Shown here: in pieces, positions 48,666 to 58,005 of the stretch
Position numbering within the stretch: position 1 is the first letter of the stretch
How the letters are laid out: every line of letters starts with the position of its first letter
Assembly: GCF_015863205.1 (NCBI RefSeq)
Contig: NZ_JACBXQ010000003.1
Span: 62,001 to 126,000, forward strand
Direction of reading: 5' to 3'
From: Facklamia lactis
Lineage (GTDB): Bacteria > Bacillota > Bacilli > Lactobacillales > Aerococcaceae
DNA length: 64,000 bases
The notes under the pieces: model-generated
Database searches by the model: none
Told to the model about the DNA's origin: nothing
Seen by the model: the letters and a program-made list of their open reading frames with translations, nothing else
Made by a program: the position numbers and the translations under genes

Positions 48666-49208
48666 TTATTTCTTAAATGGCATGCCCAATTCTTTTAATA
48701 AGGCATGAGATTCTTCGTCAGTTTTTGCAGTCGTTACAAATACGATATCCATTCCTCGTACTTTGTCTACGTTGTCATAACTAATTTCTGGGAAGATTAG
48801 TTGTTCTTTAATACCTAATGTGTAGTTCCCGCGCCCATCAAATGAACGGCTACTAATACCTTGGAAGTCACGTACACGTGGTAATGAGACAGAGATTAGT
48901 TTATCTAAAAATTCGTACATTCTTTCGCCACGTAAAGTTACTTTAGCCCCAATTGGCATTCCTTCACGCAAACGGAATCCAGCAATTGATTTCTTCGCTT
49001 TAGTAATCACTGGCTTCTGTCCAGATAGTAAAGTCAATTCATCAACTGCTTTATCCAAATTTTTAGCATTACCTGTTGCGTCTCCAACACCCATGTTAAT
49101 AACAATTTTTTCAACTTTCGGAACTTGCATAATTGATGAATAGCTAAATTGTTCAACTAACTTTGGTGCTACATCATTAAGATATTTTTCTTTCAAACGA
49201 TTTGCCAT
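48666..49208 (-). CDS. rplE: Ribosomal protein L5 (uL5)
   Basis: This 180-residue 5S-rRNA-binding protein starts [19 protein letters not shown], continues with [16 protein letters not shown], and ends [15 protein letters not shown]. It lies between rplX and rpsN. Confidence 0.98.
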   Translation of the reverse strand: MANRLKEKYLNDVAPKLVEQFSYSSIMQVPKVEKIVINMGVGDATGNAKNLDKAVDELTLLSGQKPVITKAKKSIAGFRLREGMPIGAKVTLRGERMYEFLDKLISVSLPRVRDFQGISSRSFDGRGNYTLGIKEQLIFPEISYDNVDKVRGMDIVFVTTAKTDEESHALLKELGMPFKK

Positions 49209-49228
49209 GAATATGTCCTCCCTTCCAA

Positions 49229-49534
49229 TTAATTAATAGTATTATTTGTTTTTTTAGCGAAACGAACTTTTTTACCATCTTCAAAACGATACCCTACACG
49301 TGTAGCATCTCCTGTTGCCGGATCTACTAATTTGACATTTGATACGTGAATAGGTGCTGGGAATTCTTCAATCCCCCCAGTTTGTGTTTGTGTAGGCTTG
49401 CGATGTTTCTTTGCAATGTTAATTCCTTCTACAACTACTTTATTCTCTTTAGGCATTGTGCTAAGAACTGTGCCTTGCTTGCCCTTATCTTTACCTGCAA
49501 TAATTTGTACTTTATCGCCTGATTTTATACGCAT
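49229..49534 (-). CDS. rplX: Ribosomal protein L24 (uL24)
   Basis: This 101-residue assembly-initiating protein carries the KOW motif [19 protein letters not shown] at residues 6-24, followed by [12 protein letters not shown]. It lies between rplN and rplE. Confidence 0.98.
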   Translation of the reverse strand: MRIKSGDKVQIIAGKDKGKQGTVLSTMPKENKVVVEGINIAKKHRKPTQTQTGGIEEFPAPIHVSNVKLVDPATGDATRVGYRFEDGKKVRFAKKTNNTIN

Positions 49535-49559
49535 GAACTGTTTCCTCCTTTTTCTAGTA

Positions 49560-49928
<369 letters not shown>

Positions 49929-49959
49929 TTAGTAATCCTCCTTCCGATTTCTACAATTA

Positions 49960-50223
49960 TTAGATAATCACTGCTTCTTCAACAATTTCTAATAAACGGA
50001 AGCGTTTCGTAGCTGATAATGGACGAGTTTCCATGATACGTACGATGTCGCCTTCTTTTGCTTGATTTAACTCATCATGAGCTTTATATTTTTTTGAATA
50101 TTTTACACGTTTACCATACTTAGGATGTGTTTTACGAGTATCAACTTGAACAGTGATCGTTTTATCCATTTTATCTGAGACCACACGTCCTTGGTATACT
50201 TTACGTTGATTACGTTCAGTCAT
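49960..50223 (-). CDS. rpsQ: Ribosomal protein S17 (uS17)
   Basis: This 87-residue OB-fold protein starts [20 protein letters not shown] and contains [20 protein letters not shown], with [15 protein letters not shown] near the end. It lies 24 bp after rpmC. Confidence 0.98.
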   Translation of the reverse strand: MTERNQRKVYQGRVVSDKMDKTITVQVDTRKTHPKYGKRVKYSKKYKAHDELNQAKEGDIVRIMETRPLSATKRFRLLEIVEEAVII

Positions 50224-50247
50224 TAATTAGTGCCTCCTTTGTCGTTA

Positions 50248-50442
50248 TTACTTAGACAACTCTTGCTCACGCAAGACTGTTTTGATGCGAGCAATTGATT
50301 TACGTACATGACGTAAACGGGCAGTGTTTTCTAATTGTCCTGTTGCTAATTGGAATCGAAGGTTAAATAGTTCTTGCTTGAATTCTTTTTCTTTCTCAAC
50401 CATTTCAGCAGTGGATAATTCTCTTATTTCATTAATTTTCAT
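50248..50442 (-). CDS. rpmC: Ribosomal protein L29 (uL29)
   Basis: I set the start at the ATG at 50442, giving [20 protein letters not shown] and 64 residues, the family norm; it overlaps the rplP stop by 11 bp. [19 protein letters not shown] is the conserved core. The protein sits at the exit tunnel near SRP and trigger factor. Confidence 0.97.
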   Translation of the reverse strand: MKINEIRELSTAEMVEKEKEFKQELFNLRFQLATGQLENTARLRHVRKSIARIKTVLREQELSK

Positions 50443-50866
50443 TCGATTCACCACCATATTCTTCACGTTTTACAAATTTAGTCTTAATAGGTAATTTATG
50501 TGATGCTAAACGAAAAGCTTCACGTGCTACTTCTTCGCTTACCCCATCAATTTCAAACATAATTTTTCCACGTTTTGTCGGTGCAACCCATCCTTCAGGT
50601 GCCCCTTTACCTTTACCCATACGAACTCCAATTGCCTTGCTCGTGTAGGATTTATGAGGGAAAAGTTTAATCCATACTTTCCCTCCACGCTTCATATAAC
50701 GAGTCATCGCAATACGAGCTGCTTCTATTTGTCTGTTTGTTATCCAACCAGTTTCAACCGCACGTAGACCGTATGATCCAAAGTCTACTGTTTTACCACC
50801 TTTAGCTTCTCCACGCATTTTACCACGGAATTCACGACGGTGTTTTACACGTTTAGGTACTAACAC
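50432..50866 (-). CDS. rplP: Ribosomal protein L16 (uL16)
   Basis: This 144-residue protein starts [19 protein letters not shown] and contains GRKVWIK-like [20 protein letters not shown] and [19 protein letters not shown]. It helps position tRNA in the A site. It lies 2 bp after rpsC and overlaps rpmC. Confidence 0.98.
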   Translation of the reverse strand: MLVPKRVKHRREFRGKMRGEAKGGKTVDFGSYGLRAVETGWITNRQIEAARIAMTRYMKRGGKVWIKLFPHKSYTSKAIGVRMGKGKGAPEGWVAPTKRGKIMFEIDGVSEEVAREAFRLASHKLPIKTKFVKREEYGGESNEN

Positions 50867-50868
50867 GA

Positions 50869-51534
50869 TTAGTTCCCTCCTCTCTGAGAATTTTCGTTAA
50901 CGTTTTTTGTAGGAAGAATTTCGCCACGACAAACCCATACTTTGACTCCTAGCTTACCGTACTGTGTATCGGCTTCTTCCCAGGCATAGTCAATGTCAGA
51001 ACGTAGTGTATGAAGCGGAACAGTTCCTTCAGTATAATGCTCAGTACGTGCCATATCTGCACCATTCAAACGACCAGAAACCATTGTTTTAACACCTTTA
51101 GCTCCTGCTTTCATTACACGTTGAATTGCTTGTTTTTGTGCACGTCGGAATGCAACACGATTTTCTAATTGTTGCGCAATATCCTCAGCGACTAATTTTG
51201 CATCTAATGCTGGCTCTTTGATTTCAACAATGTTGATGTGAACTTGTTTACCGGTAAGTTTATTTAAATGTGCTCTTAAAGTATCAACTTCAGAACCCCC
51301 CTTACCAATTACCATTCCTGGTTTAGCAGTATGGATAGATACTACTACACGATTAGCTGCACGTTCAATTTGAATCGTTGAAACAGAGGCATCTGACAAT
51401 TTATTATATAGATATTCACGAATTTTAATGTCTTCGTGTAAATAGTCAGCGTATTGTTTGTCGGCATACCATTTAGCATCCCAGTCGCGAATTACGCCAA
51501 CACGCATTCCAATTGGATGTACTTTTTGACCCAT
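50869..51534 (-). CDS. rpsC: Ribosomal protein S3 (uS3)
   Basis: This 221-residue protein has the start [20 protein letters not shown], a KH domain with [16 protein letters not shown], and the C-terminal domain ending in [10 protein letters not shown]. It helps unwind mRNA at the entry pore. It follows rplV by 3 bp. Confidence 0.98.
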   Translation of the reverse strand: MGQKVHPIGMRVGVIRDWDAKWYADKQYADYLHEDIKIREYLYNKLSDASVSTIQIERAANRVVVSIHTAKPGMVIGKGGSEVDTLRAHLNKLTGKQVHINIVEIKEPALDAKLVAEDIAQQLENRVAFRRAQKQAIQRVMKAGAKGVKTMVSGRLNGADMARTEHYTEGTVPLHTLRSDIDYAWEEADTQYGKLGVKVWVCRGEILPTKNVNENSQRGGN

Positions 51535-51537
51535 TAA

Positions 51538-51894
51538 TTAAGCCTCCTCTTTTTCTGATACCACAATCGTAATGTGGCTTGTACGTTTTAAGATTGGTGA
51601 AGCCGAACCTTTTGCACGAGGACGGAAACGTTTCATCGTCGGTCCTTCATTCACATAGGCTTCACTTACAAATAAAGTTTCTAAGTCTAAGTCAAAATTA
51701 TGTTCAGCATTTGCAATTGCTGATTTTAAGACTTTTTCAATGATTGGCGATCCAGCTTTTGGAGTAAATTTCAAAATTGCCATTGCTTCTCCAACTTGCT
51801 TACCTCGAATAAGATCCATTACTAAACGTGCTTTACGAGGAGCAATACGAACTGTTTTAGCCATTGCTTTTGCAGATGTTATTTGTTCTGCCAT
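51538..51894 (-). CDS. rplV: Ribosomal protein L22 (uL22)
   Basis: This 118-residue protein has the core [20 protein letters not shown] and the tunnel-lining hairpin with [20 protein letters not shown]. No insertion in the beta-hairpin, the usual place of macrolide-resistance changes, is visible. Confidence 0.98.
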   Translation of the reverse strand: MAEQITSAKAMAKTVRIAPRKARLVMDLIRGKQVGEAMAILKFTPKAGSPIIEKVLKSAIANAEHNFDLDLETLFVSEAYVNEGPTMKRFRPRAKGSASPILKRTSHITIVVSEKEEA

Positions 51895-51912
51895 CTTATT
51901 AACCTCCTCTTA

Positions 51913-52194
51913 TTAGCGTTTCTTAGTTTTCTTGTCTTCATCAACGTGTCCCTTATAAGTACGAGTTGGTACAAATTCTCCTAATTTATGACCAACCATA
52001 TCTTCTTGAATAAATACTGGAACATGTTTACGACCATCATATACAGCAATTGTTAACCCAATAAAGTTAGGGAAAATTGTTGAACGACGAGACCAAGTTT
52101 TAATCACTTGTTTTTTCTGAGCATCTTGTTGCGCTTCTACCTTTTTCATTAAATGTTCATCTATAAAAGGTCCTTTTTTCAAACTACGAGTCAC
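51913..52194 (-). CDS. rpsS: Ribosomal protein S19 (uS19)
   Basis: This 93-residue small-subunit head protein starts [19 protein letters not shown] and contains [20 protein letters not shown] and [12 protein letters not shown]. It lies between rplB and rplV. Confidence 0.98.
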   Translation of the reverse strand: MTRSLKKGPFIDEHLMKKVEAQQDAQKKQVIKTWSRRSTIFPNFIGLTIAVYDGRKHVPVFIQEDMVGHKLGEFVPTRTYKGHVDEDKKTKKR

Positions 52195-52225
52195 ACTGTA
52201 GCCTCCCTTCGATTTTTATTGGCGA

Positions 52226-53056
52226 TTATTTCTTACGGCCACGAACAATAAGTTTGCTAGATTTTTTCTTAGCATTCCGTGTTTTAACACCGATTGCTTT
52301 CTTGCCCCAAGGTGTCATTGGTGATGGACGACCAATTGGAGCACGACCCTCACCACCACCATGCGGGTGATCATTAGGGTTCATAACAGACCCACGAACA
52401 GTTGGACGTTTTGATAACCAGCGTGAACGTCCAGCTTTACCAATGTTGATCAGCTCATGTTGCTCATTCCCAACTGTACCAATTGTTGCACGGCAAGTTG
52501 ATAAGATCATACGAACTTCTCCAGAATTCAATCTTACTAAAGTATATTTTCCTTCTTGACCCAATACTTGAGCACTTGTCCCAGCAGCTCTTACTAATTG
52601 TCCACCTTTACCAGGTTTCAATTCGATATTATGAACGACTGTACCTACTGGAATATTTGCTAAAGTTAAAGCATTCCCAATTTGAATATCAGCATTATCG
52701 CCTGATTCAATTTTTTGACCTACTTTAAGACCTTTAGGTGCTAGAATATAAGTTTTAACGCCATCTTCATAATGGATTAAAGCGATATTCGCAGAACGAT
52801 TTGGATCATATTCAATAGTTGAAACTGTTCCAACCATATTATCTTTATTACGCTTAAAGTCTATCACGCGATAAGCACGCTTATTTCCGCCACCTTTGTG
52901 ACGCACTGTGATTTTACCTTGGCGGCTACGTCCAGCACGTTGCTTTTGTGATATCAGCAATTTTTTCTCAGGAGTTTTTGTTGTGATTTCTGAGAAGTCA
53001 TAACCCGTCATATTACGACGACCGTTAGTGACTGCTTTATAATGTTTAATTGCCAC
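52226..53056 (-). CDS. rplB: Ribosomal protein L2 (uL2)
   Basis: This 276-residue protein, one of the most conserved of the large subunit, starts [20 protein letters not shown] and has the peptidyl-transferase-near segment [18 protein letters not shown] in its C-terminal third. It lies between rplW and rpsS. Confidence 0.98.
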   Translation of the reverse strand: MAIKHYKAVTNGRRNMTGYDFSEITTKTPEKKLLISQKQRAGRSRQGKITVRHKGGGNKRAYRVIDFKRNKDNMVGTVSTIEYDPNRSANIALIHYEDGVKTYILAPKGLKVGQKIESGDNADIQIGNALTLANIPVGTVVHNIELKPGKGGQLVRAAGTSAQVLGQEGKYTLVRLNSGEVRMILSTCRATIGTVGNEQHELINIGKAGRSRWLSKRPTVRGSVMNPNDHPHGGGEGRAPIGRPSPMTPWGKKAIGVKTRNAKKKSSKLIVRGRKK

Positions 53057-53087
53057 TCTGTTACCCTCCTATATAAGTATTTTTATA

Positions 53088-53384
53088 CTATTCAGCTTCT
53101 TCGCCAAATAAATCAATGCGGTTTGAATCTTCAGTTAAGGTAACAACCGCTTTTTTATATTTACGTGTGAATCCTTGGTAACGACCCATACGCTTTGCTT
53201 TACCATCGACATTGATTGTGTTTACTTTTGAAACTTTAACCCCTTCAAACATAGCTTCAACCGCTTGTTTAATATGAGTTTTATTAGCACGACGATCAAC
53301 TTCGAATGTGTACTTATTATCATCAATGTTTAGCATAGATTGCTCCGTAATGACCGGTCGCAAGATTACTTCTGATAATTGCAT
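53088..53384 (-). CDS. rplW: Ribosomal protein L23 (uL23)
   Basis: This 98-residue protein at the tunnel exit contains [37 protein letters not shown] and the loop [18 protein letters not shown]. Its start shares one base with the end of rplD, so the two are translationally coupled. Confidence 0.97.
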   Translation of the reverse strand: MQLSEVILRPVITEQSMLNIDDNKYTFEVDRRANKTHIKQAVEAMFEGVKVSKVNTINVDGKAKRMGRYQGFTRKYKKAVVTLTEDSNRIDLFGEEAE

Positions 53385-54007
53385 TATGCTAAAGCCTCCT
53401 CTACTGTTGAAAGTGCTGCTTGTGTGATTAATATACGATCTGCATTGATAACATCCAATATATTGACGTTTTCATCGTCAATTACTTTAACATTTGGAAT
53501 GTTCCGAGCTGATAAAAAGGCTGCCTCATTATCATTTTCGAGAACAAGCAAAGTTTTTGTTTCTGCATTTAGATTAGCCAATACTTGTTTGAATTCCTTT
53601 GTTTTTGGAGATTCAAATGCTAAGCTTTCTACTACAGTAAATTTATCCTCTGCTACTTTCTGTGATAACACAGATAATAATGCTAAGCGACGTACTTTTC
53701 TTGGTAATTTATAACTATATGAACGAGGTGTTGGACCAAACACAACTCCACCGCCAACCCATTGTGGTGAGCGTGTTGAACCTTGACGAGCGCGTCCAGT
53801 TCCTTTTTGTCTCCAAGGTTTACGTCCGCCTCCACGTACTGCTGAGCGGTTCTTTACAGCGTGTGTTCCTTGACGTAATGAAGCACGTTGCATCATTACC
53901 GCTTCAAAAACAACCGCTTCATTGGGTTCGATCCCAAAGACTGCTTCGTTTAATTCAACTTCTCCTGCTTGTGTTCCGTCTTGTTTGAATAATGTTACTT
54001 TTGGCAT
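53384..54007 (-). CDS. rplD: Ribosomal protein L4 (uL4)
   Basis: This 207-residue protein has the long tunnel loop [20 protein letters not shown] and [19 protein letters not shown]. In Escherichia coli L4 represses its own S10 operon; whether that holds here cannot be seen from the gene. Confidence 0.98.
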   Translation of the reverse strand: MPKVTLFKQDGTQAGEVELNEAVFGIEPNEAVVFEAVMMQRASLRQGTHAVKNRSAVRGGGRKPWRQKGTGRARQGSTRSPQWVGGGVVFGPTPRSYSYKLPRKVRRLALLSVLSQKVAEDKFTVVESLAFESPKTKEFKQVLANLNAETKTLLVLENDNEAAFLSARNIPNVKVIDDENVNILDVINADRILITQAALSTVEEALA

Positions 54008-54033
54008 TAACTCGTTCCTCCCTTCTGGAAAAA

Positions 54034-54669
54034 TTATTTAACTGTTTTAATAGCTTGTTTGATTTCTAGCAATGATTTTTTTGAACCAGGCACATTCCCT
54101 TTGATTAAAATCACATTGTTTTCTGGGTCAATTGATACAATTTCTAAATTCTGAATAGTGATACGCTCGCCACCTGTTTGTCCAGGCAACTTCTTACCTT
54201 TAAACACTTTAGAAGCATCAGATGCCATCCCCATTGAACCAGGACGACGGTGGTAACGAGAACCATGTGCCATTGGCCCACGAGCTTGGCCATGACGCTT
54301 GATAGCACCTTGGAACCCTTTCCCTTTTGATGTACCCGTTACATCAACAATGTCACCAACTGCGAATGTTTCAACCGTGATTTCTTGCCCTACTTCGTAT
54401 TCTCCTAGCTCTACATCACGAAACTCGCGAATGAAGCGCTTAGGAGTAGCATTTGCTTTTGCTACATGACCTTTGTGCGGTTTATTTGACAACACTTCAC
54501 GTTTGTCTTGATATCCCAATTGTACAGCTTCATACCCATCATTCTCAGCTGTCTTCACTTGAAGCACAACGTTAGCTGGAGCTTGAACAACTGTTACTGG
54601 AATTAACTCACCATTTTCAGTGAAAAATTGTGTCATACCGACTTTTGTTCCTAAGATTCCTTTGGTCAT
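54034..54669 (-). CDS. rplC: Ribosomal protein L3 (uL3)
   Basis: This 211-residue protein starts [20 protein letters not shown] and contains the finger with [17 protein letters not shown] that reaches the peptidyl transferase centre. It lies 26 bp after rpsJ. Confidence 0.98.
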   Translation of the reverse strand: MTKGILGTKVGMTQFFTENGELIPVTVVQAPANVVLQVKTAENDGYEAVQLGYQDKREVLSNKPHKGHVAKANATPKRFIREFRDVELGEYEVGQEITVETFAVGDIVDVTGTSKGKGFQGAIKRHGQARGPMAHGSRYHRRPGSMGMASDASKVFKGKKLPGQTGGERITIQNLEIVSIDPENNVILIKGNVPGSKKSLLEIKQAIKTVK

Positions 54670-54695
54670 GAGTACACCTCCATTTATTTTATATT

Positions 54696-55004
54696 TTATA
54701 ATTTAATTTCTACATCTACACCACTTGGTAGGTCTAACTTCATCAAAGCATCCACTGTCTTTGCAGTAGGATCAATGATATCAATTAAACGCTTGTGTGT
54801 TCGCATTTCAAATTGCTCACGTGAATCTTTATATTTGTGTGTTGCACGAATGACTGTGTATACCGAACGATCTGTCGGCAATGGGATTGGACCTGATGTC
54901 TTTGCCCCTGTCCTTTGTGCTGATTCAACGATCTTCGCTGCCGAAACATCTAAAGCGCGATGCTCATATGCTTTTAAGCGAATGCGAATTTTTTGATTTG
55001 CCAT
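54696..55004 (-). CDS. rpsJ: Ribosomal protein S10 (uS10)
   Basis: I set the start at the ATG at 55004 (102 residues), 4-5 bases after GGAGGAATT and giving [20 protein letters not shown]; an in-frame TTG/ATG-like extension to 55049 is part of the leader. S10 is also NusE in antitermination. It is the first gene of the cluster, 165 bases from its promoter. Confidence 0.98.
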   Translation of the reverse strand: MANQKIRIRLKAYEHRALDVSAAKIVESAQRTGAKTSGPIPLPTDRSVYTVIRATHKYKDSREQFEMRTHKRLIDIIDPTAKTVDALMKLDLPSGVDVEIKL

Positions 55005-55169
55005 TATAATTCCTCCTTCGTCAAGATAAATGTTTGACTCGCTCCACAAGAATTTCTAACCGCTGGCCTTGGCAACTCAACCTAGCGTGTCACAACCTCT
55101 CGCTTCACCGCATACTCCTTGTATAACAAGGCTCTGTATCTGCGTAGATATCTTTCTACAATTGACACA
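55005..55169 (-). promoter_or_regulatory. Long 5' leader of the S10 operon
   Basis: About 165 transcribed bases separate the promoter from rpsJ. The RNA holds several short stems, such as TATCTACGCAGATA, CTTGTTATACAAG and GGTTGAGTTGCC-type repeats, and a GC-richer part (55020-55125) that stands out from the A+T-rich surroundings. This suggests a conserved autoregulatory leader; which protein would bind is not known to me. Confidence 0.5.
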
Positions 55170-55175
55170 ACGATC

Positions 55176-55204
55176 ATTATACGTCAGAACACTATTAAAA
55201 GCAA
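55176..55204 (-). promoter_or_regulatory. Promoter of the S10-spc-alpha cluster
   Basis: On the minus strand TTGCTT (55204-55199), 17 bases, then a perfect TATAAT (55181-55176). It lies just downstream of the terminator of the preceding unit. Confidence 0.8.
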
Positions 55205-55224
55205 GCTGTTTTTGGTTTTTTATG

Positions 55225-55258
55225 CAAAAAAAGTCATTAGAATTTAACCTAATGACTT
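55225..55258 (-). terminator. Terminator after the small membrane protein gene
   Basis: On the minus strand AAGTCATTAG ... CTAATGACTT (10-bp stem, 8-base loop) is followed by seven Ts, 8 bp after the stop. Confidence 0.92.
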
Positions 55259-55266
55259 TACAAAAC

Positions 55267-55461
55267 TTATTCATTTATCTCCGGATAAAATATCGCTTCC
55301 CAATTAGGAATATCACTATAATAATAAGATCCTGGTCCGTAGTCACTTCCTTCGGTCCCAGTTCCCTGGCTCATTATATAGATTGCTAAAAAGATAATTA
55401 TGATAAAAAAGAAAATGCAAATCCGATTTATAGTCTTAACAATATCGGCTTTATCATCCAT
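55267..55461 (-). CDS. Small single-pass membrane protein of unknown function
   Basis: This 64-residue frame starts with ATG seven bases after AGGAGGG, a strong sign that it is translated. A charged N-terminus (MDDKADIVKTINR) precedes one very hydrophobic helix (about residues 14-30, CIFFFIIIIFLAIYIM). The C-terminal 34 residues are acidic and rich in Gly and Tyr, and by the positive-inside rule face outward. I recognise no family. It begins 4 bp after the end of the YeiH-like transporter gene and ends at the terminator, so it is very probably co-expressed with the transporter and may be an accessory subunit (inference). Confidence 0.68.
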   Translation of the reverse strand: MDDKADIVKTINRICIFFFIIIIFLAIYIMSQGTGTEGSDYGPGSYYYSDIPNWEAIFYPEINE

Positions 55462-55465
55462 CTCT

Positions 55466-56818
55466 CTACCCTCCTATCATCATTAAATCTGGAACAGCGA
55501 AAAACTTTCCACTTAAGAGCAACCAGCAAATTAAAAGACTTAAAAACACCGAAAATAATTGTCCCACAACATAGAGAGACACTGGTTTTCCTCCCTCCAT
55601 TCCTTCTTTCATCATTTTAAAATCCGTTTCTAAGCCGATCGCCAAAAATGTTAAGCAAAAAAACCAACCTTTCCATGTGCCGAGGCTTGCGATCATCTGG
55701 TTAGTTGATTCTATTCCAAATAGTGGTAATATAATGAAGGAAAAAATTAACGACATCGCCAAAAAACCTAAAATAAATTTAGGAAGACGATCCCAAATAT
55801 CACGAGAATGAACTTCCACATGCCCTTCTCCTTCTTCAATCTTCTCCAACTGTTCTCTTCTCGCAAAAAAGATTGCTAGAAGAAACACAACAAAACCAAT
55901 TAATAAATTTTGAATCATTTTTATTAAAGAAGCTACTTGGGATGCAAGCGGACCTAAGGCTTCTCCCGCTAGAACAACGGCACCGGTAGAATCAACTGTG
56001 TTCCCAATCCATGCACCTCCAACCAATTCAGTAAGCCCCAGCCACCTAGCAATGAGCGGCATCGCTACCATCATAACAATTGTGAACATGATACTCATTG
56101 AAACCGCAAAGGATAAGTCTTGTTTTTTAGCCTTAACAGCTGCTGCCGAAGCAATTGCTGCTGATACGCCACAGACCGCAGTAGCTGTTGCAATAACCAT
56201 TACGGATCTTCCATCACGCATTTGTAAAAACTTAGTCCCAAAATACCACATAAAAGTCATTGTTAAAGGAACCACAATCAATACGATCATAATGCCGTAA
56301 ATTCCAAACTTAGTAATATTACTAAAAAGAACTTCCGCCCCCATTAAAACTAGTCCTATTTTTATATAAAATTCTGACCTAAGGGCCGGCTCTAACCACT
56401 TAGGAACTCCTATCACATTTCTAACTATCAGACCTATCAGTAGCGCCCAAAAAGCATACTCTAAATATTCTTTCATTGTCTGCTGCGCTGATAAAATATA
56501 CACAATTGTCGCAAGCAAATAGATTCCTAGAAAAGATTTAATTGAAACTGCCCACTTTTGACCTTTTTTGGCCTTTTCTGCTCCCGCATAAATCATAGTC
56601 AGTATGACGGCCGTCAGCAGATATTGCCAAGTAAACGTTCGCACGAACAACTGATTAATAAGCTCAGACATCGTTCCCCATTTACTGAATTTGACAGCTG
56701 AAAAAATTGGCCAATCAAATAAATTATTAAAAATCGTAAAAAGTACGATAACACCGGCAATAAAGATGGCTAAAAAATCATCTGTTAGCCAACTTCTTTT
56801 TTGGTTCTGAATTTCCAT
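55466..56818 (-). CDS. YeiH/UPF0324 family transporter (putative sulfate/sulfite exporter family)
   Basis: This 450-residue protein has about eleven or twelve membrane helices. The family core includes LRSEFYIKIGLVLMGAEVLF, the CGVSAAIASAAA motif and WIGNTVDSTGAVVLAGEALG. Members are annotated as putative sulfate exporters (PSE family); transport of sulfite or organosulfur anions has been proposed from gene context, but firm substrates are rare. At 450 residues it is longer than YeiH (about 350), with an added N-terminal hydrophobic region. It lies 56 bp downstream of sqdX on the same strand, across a hairpin with only five Ts, and no separate promoter is evident. I infer a link to the sulfite needed by SqdB. 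Confidence 0.82.
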   Translation of the reverse strand: MEIQNQKRSWLTDDFLAIFIAGVIVLFTIFNNLFDWPIFSAVKFSKWGTMSELINQLFVRTFTWQYLLTAVILTMIYAGAEKAKKGQKWAVSIKSFLGIYLLATIVYILSAQQTMKEYLEYAFWALLIGLIVRNVIGVPKWLEPALRSEFYIKIGLVLMGAEVLFSNITKFGIYGIMIVLIVVPLTMTFMWYFGTKFLQMRDGRSVMVIATATAVCGVSAAIASAAAVKAKKQDLSFAVSMSIMFTIVMMVAMPLIARWLGLTELVGGAWIGNTVDSTGAVVLAGEALGPLASQVASLIKMIQNLLIGFVVFLLAIFFARREQLEKIEEGEGHVEVHSRDIWDRLPKFILGFLAMSLIFSFIILPLFGIESTNQMIASLGTWKGWFFCLTFLAIGLETDFKMMKEGMEGGKPVSLYVVGQLFSVFLSLLICWLLLSGKFFAVPDLMMIGG

Positions 56819-56852
56819 CTTTTGTTCTCCTATCTATTGTGAATGCACATAT

Positions 56853-56877
56853 AAAAAGAGCCCAGATGGCTCTTTTA
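56853..56877 (-). terminator. Possible leaky terminator between sqdX and the yeiH-like gene
   Basis: On the minus strand AAAAGAGCC ... GGCTCTTTT (9-bp stem, 5-base loop) ends in only five Ts before ATATG. It overlaps the sqdX stop. Partial read-through into the transporter gene is plausible. Confidence 0.75.
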
Positions 56878-57999
56878 ATTTTTATATCGTTCAATTGCTA
56901 AAGTATATGCATCTAACATTGCTTGAGAAGCATTGTCCCAAGAAAATGCTTCTGCATATTCTCTCCCATTGAGCCTAATTTTTTCAACTAATTGACTATC
57001 CTCTAATAAATCAATCGCTTGATGAAGCGTACTCATTGATTCTTCTTGATAAATCAAACCACTTTCCCCATGGTCAATTTGTTCAGCAGTAGGAGGGGAA
57101 TACGCTGCAATGACTGGAGTACCAGATGCCATACTTTCAGTAATAACTAGACCCAACGTCTCACTCGTAGAAGGAAAAACAAAAGCGTCAGCACTAGCAT
57201 ACGCCATAGATAATTCTTTTCCATGAAGAAATCCAGTAAAAAATGTAGGCGTATTTTTAAAAACTTCTTCAAGTTCTGCTCTGGCAGGACCATCTCCCAC
57301 TATAGCCAAACAAATATCCTTCCTCTGGTCAAACAGCGGCCGTAAACGCTGAATGCCTTTTTCTGGAGCCAACCTTCCCACGTAGATCAATAGTTTCTTA
57401 TTGTGATTCCCTTGACATAAATGATGACGCATTTCTTCCGAATGAAAACGAGGATGCCGATTAATCGTATCGACTCCTTTGGGTAAAATTTGTAAATTTG
57501 AAATGTCTTTTGCTTCAAGCAAATCATACATGGCTTGACTCGTTACCAAATTGACTAAGGCTTTGTTATGCATTTTACGTATATATCGCCACAAAATGGG
57601 TTTGATAAAGCCAACACGATAACGGTCTGCATAATCTGGAAGATTCGTATGAAAACTACACAACAAAGGAATCTTCAACTTATTGGCATAATACACAGCG
57701 CTCGCCGTTAAAGAGGCAGGGTTTACAGCATGAACAATATCCGGCTGAAATTCTTCCAACCAAACTTTTACTTTACTATCTGGTATTGCCCACGGTCGCT
57801 GTTTGTAAAGAAAAAATTTTATCGTATTAGCTCCGCGGACCTTAGCGCCTTCAAAATATTCCGGTAAACCTTCTATATCAGGAGCGATAACTAAAACCTG
57901 ATGCCCTTGCCGACACATGAATTCAATGGCCTTTGTAATTCTCGTTACAATCCCATCCGTTGAAGGTAAAAAGGTTTCAGTAACTATTGCTATCCGCAT
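56875..57999 (-). CDS. sqdX: Sulfoquinovosyltransferase SqdX-like (GT4 glycosyltransferase)
   Basis: This 374-residue GT-B, GT4-type glycosyltransferase opens with RIAIVTETFLPSTDGIVTR, close to cyanobacterial SqdX, and keeps further SqdX-like stretches: PDIVHAVNPASLTASAVYYA, SFHTNLPDYADRY, YVGRLAPEKGIQRLRP, and the nucleotide-sugar motif PSTSETLGLVITESMASGTP. SqdX moves sulfoquinovose from UDP-sulfoquinovose to diacylglycerol at the membrane face, making SQDG. The start lies 6 bp after sqdB, behind AGGAAAAG in the sqdB end, so the two are an operon. On sequence alone another GT4 lipid or phosphatidylinositol-type glycosyltransferase would be possible; the sqdB neighbour makes SqdX much the best call. 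Confidence 0.87.
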   Translation of the reverse strand: MRIAIVTETFLPSTDGIVTRITKAIEFMCRQGHQVLVIAPDIEGLPEYFEGAKVRGANTIKFFLYKQRPWAIPDSKVKVWLEEFQPDIVHAVNPASLTASAVYYANKLKIPLLCSFHTNLPDYADRYRVGFIKPILWRYIRKMHNKALVNLVTSQAMYDLLEAKDISNLQILPKGVDTINRHPRFHSEEMRHHLCQGNHNKKLLIYVGRLAPEKGIQRLRPLFDQRKDICLAIVGDGPARAELEEVFKNTPTFFTGFLHGKELSMAYASADAFVFPSTSETLGLVITESMASGTPVIAAYSPPTAEQIDHGESGLIYQEESMSTLHQAIDLLEDSQLVEKIRLNGREYAEAFSWDNASQAMLDAYTLAIERYKN

Positions 58000-58005
58000 C
58001 TTTTC

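Noticed and set aside
56875-57999. Alternative call as a generic capsule or teichoic-acid glycosyltransferase
   Set aside because: The opening segment, the HAVNPASL and FHTNLPDYA stretches and the sqdB neighbour fit SqdX better; a biochemical test is still needed.
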